DNA from: Aulostomus chinensis
Taxonomy: Eukaryota > Chordata > Actinopteri > Syngnathiformes > Aulostomidae
NCBI GenBank assembly: GCA_037954235.1
Contig: JBBMOA010000010.1
Span: 21,428,029-21,492,028, forward strand
Direction of reading: 5' to 3'
DNA length: 64,000 nucleotides
Part shown: one piece after another, positions 46,975 through 61,062 of the stretch
Layout of the letters: the number at the start of each line of letters is the position of its first letter
Numbering within the stretch: the stretch's first letter is position 1
Translations under genes and position numbers: made by a program
The notes under the pieces: generated by a model
Database searches by the model: none
The model's input: the letters and a program-made list of their open reading frames with translations, nothing else
What the model was told of the DNA's origin: nothing

Positions 46975-49338
46975 CTCCCGCTGGAAGGCTTTTTCGTGCC
47001 CGATGTATGTGCGGTTATCAAATAATGTCAGTCACCAAACACCGCCACAGGGTGTCGCCAATGGACCAAAGTGCAGTAAACGCAAGAATCGGCTTTCCGC
47101 CAACTTCTACGGCAGCTCCACAGTTGGCGTGAAACAGCGCAAGAATCGACGAACTTTTCGCGTTGATACATCTGAACGTGAGCGTCGATCCTGGCGTACG
47201 CAAGTTTTTCTTGCGTAAACCGCGTTGATACATGAGGCCCCTGGTCTACCTTCTCATTTGACCTTCATCCATGTCCACCTGTTGCTGTGTAATATGACCT
47301 GAAAGTGAAAGGATCACGAAGCTCCAGCCTTATTATTTTGCCTTTGAGCAACCTGTATGGGCCTATATTTGGCTTTAATGGCAAACAACTCCATGGTAAA
47401 TGCTTCAAACACGTCAACTAGGAGATCACTTTCTTTCAAATAAGCAGTATTCCTCCACATGCTATGATGTATCCATACTTAGAGTAGCTACTATGTTTGG
47501 CAGCAAAACAAAACATTGAGTCTTAAGAAAAGCATGTGGAATCTATTTTTTTAATGTCATTTTATTCAAATTTACAAATAAGTCATGTTTTGATACTCGC
47601 ATGAGCAAATGTTACAATTTTAAGCACAATTTCTATTCTAGTGTATTTTAATACTTAACACCTGTTACACTCACTACAAGTGAACTTGTTTTATATCTTA
47701 ACTGTCAGCGGTTACTATTTTTTTCCCTACTCATCCTCGAGCCATTACTCCTGTGAATATTTTACTTGAGTTATTAGACACACAGCCCCATATTAACTGT
47801 CACCATACGGTATTTGGGAAATTGCATTACGACTGCACTTGGATCTGTTCTCTTCCACCATTTTATGGAAAACATCAAAACCCATTTGAGACGTCGCTGA
47901 GCATAATTTGATTCGACTGCGTTCTTGAATGTGTTAGTTGTCTCTGATATTTGACTCCCACTGCCTGTTTGAAGCTCGTATAATAGTAATTGTGTACAGA
48001 TTTGCATGTTATTGGTGTGTCACTTCCCCAGGAATAATCTCCTGTATCCATGCTGTGCAGGAGGAGCCTGCCAGTTACAGCAAACCCTTTTTATTATTCA
48101 CCCCACACATACACTTTCCCATTTGTCTTTGTGTTTGCTCATTTCTAAAACCCTTTGCAACAGTCAAACTGACAGCATGTGACAGCTAAACGTAAGTTTT
48201 TCTCATATTTGTGGGTGATCGTGACAGAAATGTATTTTGGATATGATGCGTTGTGAAGGTTATGACGAGTGTGTTTCCCCGTCACCAAGAATCCTCGTGA
48301 ATACACATGCGTTTATATGTCAAATGACGACGCTGTTTTCATCTTTAGAAACAATTATGTAAGAGATGTTACGCGCACGTAAAAAAAAAAACAGAATGGG
48401 AACAAGTTCTTTTTATTTCACAGAAGAGTAACATCATATGCAAAAACACAAATACTGAAGATGGCCGTAAAATACTGGACAGTATCCAACAACTGAATAA
48501 AAATTCACTACGACTTTGTGCTGCAACATTAAAAGTTGAAAGACCATGTATGTAAGTTGACATGCAGCAGACCGAGCATAAACTTGTGGTACAGTTTTAT
48601 TCTAATTATGCACATACGTCAGATCAAAGCTACGGCGCAGGACACTTGTCTCCCTCTCACGACAGTGCCATATTCAAGTTAGCAGAGGGCCAAACAGAAA
48701 TAACCTGCTGCGTCATCACCGTTTCAGCTCGGTGAATAAATTTGTGTCACAAAGCACCTGCAAAATGAGTTGTTTAAGAATCCGAATTTTGACTTTATGT
48801 TCCGAGAACATTTGTAAGATTAAATAATTTGTCCACGCTGAAAACAACCGAGGGCTAACCATAAGTAGCCGTCTCAACCAGCATGTTGCTCTGCTCAGTG
48901 TGTGTTCAGTTCATCCTTCCAGCAAGGGAATGTCAACACATACTACAAACCCCCCAAAAATGCAGAGAGAATTATCTGTTGACAATTCACATTGCAATAA
49001 CTGGTTTGGCCGGAGCTTATATGTAACACATGAAAATATGGTGCATTCTAGCTTTAAATGCCAACTCAAATCAAATCTTTTTTTTTCCTGTTGCATCCAT
49101 CAATGTTTTAACAATAGCTGAAAAATCTGCCTGTGAATGTCAGTTCATGCTTGTGTAGTCTCTTACTCTCCCGCGCACCGAAAAAACCTCCTCACAGTCA
49201 ATGGAGTATCAGCTGCAGCACAATTTTGTTCACCTTGTCTCTACCTGCCGCAGCCAACTAGCTCAGCTGTCAATCAAACAGACACCAAAAGGGTTGAGAA
49301 GCATCCCTGGCAAAACCTTTTTTCCTCTTTCAACACTT

Positions 49339-49340
<2 letters not shown>

Positions 49341-49401
<61 letters not shown>
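49341..49401. repeat. (AT)n microsatellite
   Basis: Uninterrupted run. Confidence 0.95.
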
Positions 49402-49404
<3 letters not shown>

Positions 49405-50793
49405 TTCAATATAAAGATTATACTGACAATTCAGACCACAGTGAAATTCATGAGTGTCTTTTTTTTAAGTTTTTGATAAAACAAATAACTTTTAGTCAAG
49501 CCTTGCAGAGTAGTTCACGGTTCAGAGTTTTTATTTTATTCACAGTAATTGCCGGAGTCAGTTGTGTCAGTTCAGTGCCAAGCACTTTTTCGTGACAACT
49601 CAGTCCAGATTTTAACAACATTGTATAACAGCCAATGATCCGCCAGCCAAAACACATCATCATCAACATCAGGTTATCACCCATAATGGATCTGGATCTA
49701 ATCCTTCTACTGCTGAGGGAATTATGTTGTATCTGCTTAGTATCATCCCATCAACAGCAGTCAAGCACACAACAACAACAACAACAACAAGGGCTGTCAT
49801 TTGGTGATAGTTTCCTTTCATGACATAAATCAAGAAGCTCAAAGTTAAACTATACAGCCAAGTAATCTCTTACCCAATCAACAAAGCAAATTTATCTTAG
49901 TCCCACCTAAATCCATTATCAGCATGAAGCTAACAACAGCTGTTCTGTTGTAATTGAAATCTTAATTACACACATTAATTATACTTGCATGAATGCAAGA
50001 GAAATTATATATAAGCTATTATCATCAAAATCAATTGGACCATGCAAGACATGATGGAATCCTGCACTATGGATGATTGGCAAATGTTCTATACCTGAAG
50101 CTATGAGTCTATGACATAGATCCCTCTGGAGCAAACAAAAGGCCTCGTGAAGACTTTATTTCTATCAGTCCTCACTTTTCCCCATTACAGGATTTTTATC
50201 TGGAAAGCTGAGGGAGGGATCTGTTTGAATAGAATTTGGACAGGTCTGGAGATAGTCTGCTATTAGCACCTCCGCTCAGTGCCACAACAACCATCAATCC
50301 CTGCAAGTTTCTTGGTTTACATGCAGTTCAGAACAACAGTCATGAGTCATCACTGCTGTTTGCGGTGAGAGTGAAATGATGTTTCCCCACCTCTGCTGCC
50401 TGTCGCTCAGGCACTCCTAATCAAGCTCAGCGGTTGATGGACTGTCAGTGACGGGAGCACCTCGCAGACGACGTGAGGAACAGCCGATCTCCAGCTAGTT
50501 ATTACACCCGACATTGTTCACTTTGATTGTGATCACATGGCGAGGCTCTGTTTCCGAGAGCGGAAAGCTCAGAGATCGGTGTGATTTCATGGTTTCATGT
50601 AACGTCCCCCCGTGCACGCACGCACATACATTCACAAAAAAAGATACGCCTGGCTTGTCTGCTTGTCTGATATGCCACTGTGGCAGCACAACTGCTCCAA
50701 TTCATTTTCTGTAACTGAAGGATATTGGTTGGGTCTCTACATTGTAACCTTGATGATATCCGTTTGTGGGGGCGCCCTACTTAGGGGTGACCT

Positions 50794-50803
50794 TGTGTGT
50801 GTT

Positions 50804-50850
<47 letters not shown>
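50794..50850. repeat. (TG)n microsatellite with TTTG interruptions
   Basis: Dinucleotide run with two early interruptions. Confidence 0.95.
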
Positions 50851-50851
<1 letters not shown>

Positions 50852-51511
50852 TTCTGTTGCTGAAAATGCACCATGCAGTAGATTTTTCCTGGTATGTGTC
50901 AGAACAATAGTCAGTGTGAAAAAGACACATAATACTGTATTTTGACACAGCACTGAGCAAAACACTGCTCTTCCTTGGTTTGATTTAGAACTCGCTGCCC
51001 TCTGCAGCAGTATTAGGCAGAGTGCACATCTTCTTTTGAAGGGTTGCCGGGTGGCAAAATGTCCCTAAGCAAGCTACTGAACCCCTAAATATGAATAAGG
51101 AAGACTGCCAGCCCAAACCAGTTCTTTGTGATGTGTCCAGATTGCATCCAGTCTTTTGATCCTCGACAATTTAGTTTGTCAAGAACCCAAATCACTTGAC
51201 CTTCATGCGCAAATCCTCATGAAAACTGATGTTTGCAATCCTGATTCAACCCACTTTTGAGGTGATTCTGAGTCGAACCAGATTTCTAAAGATGCTGGAC
51301 ACTCAGGATGATCAAGTAGGATTTCAAAATGTCATTTCTTCTGAACCTGTCTGTGTCCACTGTCTCCATGTATTTTAGCAACTTTAAGTCTGTGTCTTGT
51401 AGATAAACTGGCAACGTGGACAAAGAAAGATCTGATCCGAAATAAATCTGATATGAGAAATGAATTGTCCCGCTAACATCCAAAGCTCTGTCCATACCTG
51501 ACTGGGGTGAG

Positions 51512-52088
<577 letters not shown>

Positions 52089-55000
52089 CTGGAGGATGCT
52101 GGATCAATTTCTTTTCTTTTTTTTCCTGAAGAATGAGATGGTGTGATCTTTAATTAAAAAATAGCTGCAACTGCCAGGATGTAGACCCTGTGACTTATCC
52201 ACAGAAGACTGTTTCACATTTTTTTGTGTTGTGTATATTCATCACATTCCTTGTGTGTAAAGACGTTAATAGACATAATTGTGGAGGGAAAAAAGCAGAT
52301 GTCTTCTTGGCTCTGAGTCACAGAAACTCATTGACGTGCACCCACAGGACACGACTACTGAGCAACAGATTACTTCACAAGGAAGAATAGAAATGTTGCC
52401 AGGATTTTAATTAATTTCGGTTACTTAGGTTGGAAGTGCCGTGTTGGGTTTATTAACCTTACACCACGCAATTTGTGTTGTAAATCTGACAATTCTGCTA
52501 GAATCAGATGCCAGCAGACATTTCTCTCACAAGGAAACATGTACAAGACTGACTTCCTCATGCATCCAAGGTGTCCTGTTCTCTCAGGTGATGGAACTAC
52601 CTGATAAGCGAGGAACTGTCATTCATTAATCTTTTTTTTAATGTAAAGCTAGATGTTTATACACCAGCAGATTTTGGCCATTCAACAATCTATGCAAATT
52701 AATACCTGAAATGACAACTTTCTAAATCCACGTGTCTGCCGTATGAATCTCAGCAATCGTAGCATCAGGGACACGCGCACGAGCCTCATCTCTACTCCTT
52801 TGCTGCATGAATTGATTTTTTATCTTACTTAAAGAAGCTACATGAAAGGGAACTTTTAGTTTCTTTTTCCTTCTCTCTTAGCAGCCACTGTGGACAGAAG
52901 CAGTTATTTCCCCAGATTGAAAACTGCATTTCCCATGAGCACCACCACCTATTATGAAGGTCTTTAGTTTATTGTAATTGCTTGCAAACGCTTGCTCTGG
53001 TAATTATTAGATAGTGTTGATCAATCGTAGGCTCAATTTAATCAAATCGGTTAAAAAAATAAATATTTGAGCCAATCTAATATTGAGTGGGAACACTGTA
53101 GCAGGCGTTTAATCATGATCCTATTAAATTCAGTATTGTTCAACATTTTGTTGTTCACAGGCTCAAAATTTTATATTTTACACAAAACAACAATTCAACC
53201 TGACTCGTGATATAAAACTCAAGTGCGCACCGAAAATGAGCTTAATTGAAATCCAGCTTTAACTGGATGAATCTCGCTTTGTATGCAACCGTTTAGCAGG
53301 CGTTAATGACTCAGAGAACACGTTTACGTTACTAGGTGACAATCACAACAACACGCACGCAGATGGCACTTGTTTAAAGCAAACATCAAAATCATTAATT
53401 ACCTCATAGACTGCAATACCGCCATCCATTTGTCTAGAGCCACACAAACGTTACCTTCCTGAAGAAATGGCTGTGACTGTAGATTGTATGCAGAGAAGTC
53501 AATCTCTCTTTTGGTTTAGCACTCTGGAGTACAGCTCGAACAGACGGTCAAGGTTTACTAGACTTACAGCTCAAAAATTCAAAATTCCTGGTTTTTATTA
53601 AATTTAGTGATGTCACTCTTTGTAGCTTTTGTTGAAAGTGTGTTTAGGGTCACTTCAGAGTTTCTGTCCATTGATTTAATCTGGAATATGGATGTATTTA
53701 GATGATGATTGTGGTTTGTTTTTATAATCGGTTCTTTGAGTTCAGCTGTGTTATGTCAACTCATCATTTTACTCGTTCAACATAATTCGTTTCCCTACAT
53801 ACTTTCCATTTTGGTTGTTTCTGTTACTTCCTTTATTGTTGTAACTGTACTTGGGTTTGATTATACTATCAGCAGTAATTTATAATACAGGCACTGATGT
53901 CTCACTCGTAGGATCAGATTAGTTCTCCGATCACGTGTACTATTATTTGGGATCCTGTAAAAAAGGAAAATCTTAATCTAGCCTGGGCCCAGAGAAAAAC
54001 TGTCCTGTACCAGATTAAAGCAGTTCGCTAATGTCTGTCTGCACTCCCACGCGTGAAAGGCATCTGAACATCAACCAAAATCACCACAAACAGGGGTCGG
54101 CAGCTTATTGACAGTTAACGTCTGCCTCAAAAATCTTTGCTCCAATTTACCCATGAGGGTGAAAATGCGTGTCGATCGCTGCACGTCAGAGCCACGATTA
54201 ATAAATCATTGGTCCAGGCTTAACTTCACAACATCGACAAGCAGCACCGCTAACAGAAATGTTACTCGTCGTTTTTCTCAGCAGGAAGCTACAGAAAACA
54301 TTGTAGAAGTTGATTTATGTTTCTCTAAATATATCTGATCATAAATAAGTTTTGTACATTACGCGTCTTGGCTTTTTATAATTGCTGTGTTTGTTTTCAC
54401 AGTGTGAGGGTGAATGAAAGCCACTGAACCGCTGCTTTAAAAAAAAAAAAAAATTTTAGAACTTCCCAGGCAACGACTGCTCATTGTGCCACACAAATCA
54501 TTATGATTTTTTTTTTTTTAAAGAACTTCTAATCATATCTGTGTTTTTAACCCACCATGTTCGGTTTCACCAACCTTTCCAACATATAATTAACAGGAAT
54601 CATGTGGTCACTCACGTCTCCATTCCTTCGATACCTCTCCCACCTCTTTTTCAGTGTTTATTCTAATGCTACTTTCTGCTTCTTAATGTATCTTTTTGCT
54701 TTCTTGATTCCTCTATGAACTAAAATAATTGCCCCATTTTCAGCCGAAACACGTTTATTATACAGATGCAGCCTGTTGTTTATTAGTTTTGAGAATAAAT
54801 TCACTTTGCTGTAACTGTTCCACATGATATCTTAAATTGTGTGCTCAGTCAAGCAATTTGAGAGTGCAAAATTGTCTTTATAAACATTAAATCAACATGA
54901 GCAGAGACATTTTCAGGCCACTCTTAGTTCTACAAGTTACAGTTTAGTACATTTGTTCCATGATATGTTGCTATTTGAAGACAACTGGTGTTTTTTTTTT

Positions 55001-56224
55001 TTTTTTGTTGATTTAACAGCTTCCAGCGAGCATAAAAAAATAGAAAAAAAAAACATTAAATTGAATTAGTTTTTAGAATCCTGCTGTTTTTTTTTTTAGG
55101 AAAGAAAGAAGGCTACTTAGGATCTAGTTTGATTTGTATGCCTTAAATCACTTTAGAAAGTCAATAATTGGATTAAAGTTTTGCAGTTCTTGCTTTTCAC
55201 CATAAAATGCGAACACCTCACAATTCATTCAGTTTAAATCTGGTGGAAAACACAAGATAATTGCCTTTTAATGGAGCTGTTTTCTGAAATAAAAGGGTGA
55301 AAGAAAGGTTAAACAAAAGTAATCTAACAAAGTTATTATCACCAGAGGGACACTCCATTTTATAACATCCTGTGAAAGTGTTGGAGTGATAGACTAATTT
55401 TCCCCTGCTGATTTCCCGTTTCCCCTCCCCTCTTGGTACTATTTTTGAAAGCTGTCCCATCTGGCTTCTCTTCACAGGAATATTGCCCAATGAACTTTCA
55501 TTTCCTCTTTTGTTAAGTAGAAATGAATCTCCTCTCTATCACAGGTGGGAGGCAGACTTAATTGACTCGTGTTAACATCTCCCCATGCCTTGTACACCTG
55601 CTCTCTTTCTATATGCACATTTCATCATTGCATTTCAATCCAATCTGGTGACTTGATCATTAACCCAATGATGGACAGTCAAATCAAATCAACCTGGGCT
55701 GGCTTCACATTTGCATGCAAGCATGAAGTATACACGAGTGTGAAAATATATCCAGTATTGAACAAATACATAATATGTATAATATATGCTTAATATGCAT
55801 AATATGTGAGGTGGTGTGTAAAAACCCACCTGTGTAACGGCTACAAAAATCTTGCCCTTTTGGGGTTAATTTGTCTTGCAGTGCTCTGAAATGCTAATAA
55901 TCCATGAATGAGAAAAAAAATTCTGATGAGCTATCTGTATGTCGCTGGTCTGCAAAATAAACGTCAGATTCGTCTCATCTATTGCCTGACAGAACTTAAA
56001 TTGGATACCATGGTGAATAATATGATAGAAACGAAATCAACATTTACGTTTTGGGCTTCCTCTGACACCTGTCACAGTTGTTGATTCAATGGCGAGAGTA
56101 TTTTCAAGTACTTTATTAAAGATAACGGAACAGAAAGTTTTAAAGTCATTTCCTTGAAGCGGCTTTACGCTCTTCTTTATACCTCTTGAGAGGATAATTA
56201 ACAAACAAGTTCCAATCCCTTTGG

Positions 56225-56225
<1 letters not shown>

Positions 56226-56312
<87 letters not shown>
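56226..56312. repeat. (AC)n microsatellite
   Basis: About 87 bp, uninterrupted. Confidence 0.95.
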
Positions 56313-56315
<3 letters not shown>

Positions 56316-56563
56316 CCTAAAGAATTAACCTTGGGCTAATGCTAATTTAAGCCTTGCATGCCCACATGTTGCTTCCTGAAAATGATGCAAGAACACCAAG
56401 GAGCCGGAAACATGAAGCTGTAAAGATTCAAGATGAAAGAAATGAGCAGATGTACCAACAGGAGAGTATATAAGTGCATAAATCTATACGTGGGTCAGGC
56501 CACACCAACGCACTCGGCATCGTAAACACAGGAGCTGGAATCATTATCATTTTGCTTTATATG

Positions 56564-56594
56564 AATGTTCTTCATACTTTGTATGAAGAACATT
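56564..56594. repeat. perfect 14-bp hairpin
   Basis: AATGTTCTTCATAC at 56564-56577, loop TTT, then GTATGAAGAACATT at 56581-56594. Confidence 0.85.
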
Positions 56595-56655
56595 TCCTAA
56601 CTCCCTTTCCTCAGCTTTGCCATTATTTTGGTGCAACATCCAGAATTATTTGACC

Positions 56656-56658
<3 letters not shown>

Positions 56659-56715
<57 letters not shown>
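56659..56715. repeat. (TG)n microsatellite
   Basis: Uninterrupted run. Confidence 0.95.
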
Positions 56716-56718
<3 letters not shown>

Positions 56719-57297
56719 CGCTTTGGCTCTGGATGAGCTGATGAAAATGCATTCTGTGCATTCCACACAACAAATACTTCAGCTATCCACCCTGAAATGT
56801 AAATTCATATACGTTGTCCTTTAATTTCAAATACAATTAGCCAACCGACTCCAAGGAGAACTCCACACTTCCTGCACGTGTTAGCCTCTCCAGATGCCAC
56901 CTTTTTTGGAAACATTTTTTTGCAAGGCTAAGTTAAAAGAAGAGAAAACCGACTGCTTGACTGCTTACCTAATATAGTCTACTGCTTTGTGTCAAGTTGT
57001 TCGAGGCACGGGGGTAATCATTAAGATGGTTAAGTTCGCTGTGCGCTCTGTGATTATGTGCTAGAAGGGAAAAAAAAAACAACAACAAAAAAACCCCAAA
57101 ACCAAAGCAGGATTAATATTGTTCAGTGGTGTTTTGAGATCATGATGAGGTGAGGGAGAGTTCCTGCTCTTTTTATTCATTTCATTTCATTTAATGAATC
57201 ATTTGCTTCTCCTCTTGCAATTGAACTGTATCATGCTTGATGCTCTGCCAATACTGTTCACCTGACGTTCATGCCAATGAAGAATATTGAATTGAAG

Positions 57298-57314
57298 AGA
57301 TAGATAGATAAAGA

Positions 57315-57370
<56 letters not shown>

Positions 57371-57371
57371 A
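57298..57371. repeat. (GATA)/(GA)n microsatellite
   Basis: A short GATA run passing into GA with CA interruptions. Confidence 0.9.
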
Positions 57372-59705
57372 CAAGCCGAGCCTTTGATCATCTGCGATGC
57401 TGAGTGCACTGATTTACTGCACACATAAAGCCTTTGAAGGGCCCCCAGCTGAAGCCACGGGCGCATCAGTCCTCTGAGTTTCACTTATTTATTTATTGAT
57501 TCATCTCTCTGGACCCACATAAGATGATGCTCATGATTCATGATAATTGGATCAACACTTATAAAGTCTTTTAGAGAATCAGCTACCAAACAGCTTCTTC
57601 AGATGCTCTTAACAGCTGCAAATACTGTTCAAATCATCAATTTGTCAAATCACATATTTTTCTACTAGAATTCAAAGTGTGACACTGTTATCACACGAAA
57701 ATGTCACATTCGTAGTTCAGGAAATATTCCACAACTGGAAATACGTTCTTTCCATCAAACTGGGTTGAACACATTTTTTTTTTTTCAAGTGGTGTTTACA
57801 TGAGGAGCCAAACCACAGAAAATGGGCTGCGCTATTTGCTTTTGATCAAAAATTGAGAAACTAACCAGAAATCGCCAGGCTTCTAATCTTCCAAAGCTGC
57901 TGTACCGCTGCTGTTATTTTCTTGCTGTTATTTACTATTCATATTTTCTGCCCATTTGTTCAGGTGACGACATGGAGGACAGGCTGTTTGGATTTTAGAC
58001 TCGGGAGGAGCTCGACGGGACTGTCCCTCGGTGTGCAAAATATGCGTATGATTGTTAAAAGAACAGCTCAGCAGTTGTTCCACCTTCGGATGAGCAGAGA
58101 ACCCTGGGTGAAGACAAGTGTGGAAATTGTTCCATATGTGACTGCCATTATGATGATAATTCAAGTAAGCACAAATGTGAAATTCCGGGTTATTACAAAT
58201 AAGTCGGAATTTGGCTTTTAATCTCAGCTTTGTTTATGCTTTGATTTATTTCTCCTTAAGTGCCCAGGTCAGAAAAAAAAAACCTCCAAAAATAAACAAA
58301 TAAGTAATTTTTCACTCCTGTTGCCATTTTTCATATCATATTTGGGGGAAAATGTAATCCTACCAATTTCTGGAACCTTTACACATCAACATGTCATCTC
58401 ATTGAGGCCGATGGCAGTTAACAAGGCAAATATGAGCCCACATTAATACGGCGCAGGCCGAAGACACTTTTTATCCCTGAAAATCTTCACTCCCAAGAAC
58501 CAGTCTTGATGGAATAAGGAACTATTACTGAATATAATATATATAATGCTCAAGATGACTTGTGCGTTTGAAGGTACACAACCCCCCCATGACAAAGCAG
58601 TCAGAAGAAAGTTTGAATTCGTCCTGTCACTTAAATTCTCTGTCGGCTTCGTGGTAAATGATGACATCATTGTCTCGACAGATCTCTATTTATGATGTTT
58701 TTTTTATTTGAAGTTAAATCACCTTGTTGCTGTTACATATATGTTCAGTAAATCATGGCTATCAACCAATCAAAATTTGAGATTCTTTAATTCCAATTTT
58801 GTAATTTAATTTATTTCACTTTCAGATAAAGAAAGAAAAGCTACAGCAAGCCATGAAAAACTGTGAGAAGACTAATTACAATGATATCCCCCAAGCTGAA
58901 TAAAGTGAGGAATTATGTTAGGCGTGATAGTATCAATGTGATCTCGATTTCGCACATTTTGTGGAACAGTGAGACTAGATCTACATGATGATAAATGTGC
59001 TAATATTAGTGTGAAGTAATGACTCCTTTTCTGAAACGGGTGATTTTACTTCTTGATGCCCCGAAAACTATTTCTTGTTAGAAGCAGATGAGGCATTGAT
59101 TAAAAGGACCTTCCTTAAATGTCTTTATCTGAAAGTGTTCTTCATTTGGATAAATGAGAGGGAAAAAATGAGGCACAACACCGAGTACCAGAAAATGATC
59201 TGAAGTGATGTTCAACTTGCCCCCCCCCCCCCCCCCCCCCAAGTAATTAGGACCAGAGCAAAGAAGGAAAACGGGTAGAAGATGAGAGATCAGCAGCTTG
59301 GTCGAGGACAGGAGACAGCTGTCTCATCCCTGCGGAACCATGCTGCTGTTTCGGAGGAGGCTGCAGCAGGGTGACTCTTTTCATTTCCCATGCTCAAGTG
59401 TGATTCAATGTTTCTAAAAGCACAATTGTCTGCTGTTGTGACTGTAATTATAAGTTCATAAGGTGGCCAGGCTGCTGATTTTTCTGGTTCGTTCAAAGCA
59501 GCCTCCACATGGTTGAACCCCCTCAACTGGCTTCTTTCAACTTAAGACTTCCAAAAGCAGAGCAAAAGCAACACCTAATTCTACTTAAATCACAAATAAG
59601 CTGTGTCCACAGGGCTTATTTGTTGGATCAAGTGTTGCTTTTGCGCGGTTGGAATGAAAACCTGCAGCCACACGTCCCTTTACTGGATCAGTTAGACACC
59701 CCTGC

Positions 59706-60087
<382 letters not shown>

Positions 60088-60471
60088 GTGTGTGTGTGCA
60101 TACATATATATCTTAAACTTGTAGTCAAGAGATTGCAACCTTTCCCATGATGCCAGTTAAGCTCCACATCTTGTGTCACAAAGACATCATCTCTTTGGGC
60201 CTGGATCTAAGCCAGTGTGATAAAGTATCACTGTTACTACCACACCTGTCACATTGTGGGGAAGCCCATTAAAACCTGCAGGAAACCCTGAGATTCCGTC
60301 CCACTGATGTGGTGTGCGGTGTCTTTCTGAGATTCCCTCTGGCTCTGCTTGTCAGTGTCACCTCTATCAGAGAGCATCTCCACCAGGTTTGATTTCCACC
60401 AGGATAAAATTTTCATTTTCAGAACTTTACTGTTGCTTTCTGTTTAAAAGGTTATTGACAAATTTCTCGAA

Positions 60472-61062
60472 TGCCCCGAGTGTCAGAAATACCCACCTTC
60501 TTCACACCTGATCATTTCCTCCAATACGCCTTTATGCATTTGGGTTTTGAAACGCCCCCTGCGACATTCCAGGAGCTGATGCATAACATGTTGGCTGGAG
60601 TGGAAAATTGTGAGGCCCATTTAGATGATGTGGTTGCTTGGCTCAACTATTGGAAAATACTGTCCCTCAAGCTTTTATAGTCAGGCCTTTTTTACCCTAA
60701 ACCTTTCTGATGGAGAATTTGGCAAAGCCACAGTGACTTATTTGGGAAAGCAGATGGGACCAGGACAGGTTAGTCCAGTAGAGGCTAAAGTGCAAATGGC
60801 TTTTAATTTTCCCTTTTAGTCCCACGGGGAAGGAAAAAAAGGTCATCTTTCTTAGTGTGGTTACATCTGTGGATCTTGTAAGAAATAAAAAATAAAATCT
60901 TTACTGTCATGGCCTCCTCACAAGTTTGGTTAATTAGATGAAACGCTGTCTGGTCTCCTGCTTGCGAGACTTCCTGTGAGTCAGCATTGTTATGCAGCCT
61001 GCCCAACTTTTTGATCCTCTTTAAGCTTGAAGTAGATGCCAGTGTTCTATCAGGAAGACTCA
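60472..61062 (+). pseudogene. Gypsy LTR-retrotransposon pol relic (reverse transcriptase to RNase H start)
   Basis: Three fragments in different frames follow Gypsy pol order. At 60500-60650 the RT core reads PPATFQELMHNMLAGVENCE then HLDDVV (the catalytic Y/F-LDD block with His replacing the aromatic). At 60690-60815 there is GEFGKATVTYLGKQMGPGQV then SPVEAKV. At about 60985-61060 LLCSLPNF is followed by FKLEVDAS, the start of the RNase H domain. Frameshifts and stops separate them, and no LTRs, protease or integrase are visible nearby. It is a dead fragment. Confidence 0.72.

Larger units (their letters stand above)
45708..47241. mobile_element. PIF/Harbinger DNA transposon, internally deleted
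   Basis: Perfect 17-bp terminal inverted repeats, GGGGCCTCATGTATCAA at 45708-45724 and its complement at 47225-47241; the match extends to 20 bp if the outer CCA/TGG is included. A second GATGTATCAA block lies about 75 bp inside each end, on opposite strands. Inside are a minus-strand remnant of the Harbinger transposase and a plus-strand remnant of the Myb/SANT-like protein that such elements encode. No clear 3-bp target duplication is visible. Confidence 0.82.
47242..51511. other. non-coding
   Basis: Only microsatellites and unique-looking AT-rich DNA; a short (CAA)n at 49770-49790. Confidence 0.4.
52089..59705. other. non-coding
   Basis: No gene recognised. Holds the hairpin at 56564, several microsatellites and a poly-C run at 59221-59240. 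The frame at 57922-58221 has no recognisable motif. Confidence 0.4.

Noticed and set aside
57922..58221. 99-codon plus-strand frame
   Set aside because: No recognisable domain, no convincing splice context and ordinary surrounding sequence; treated as chance.
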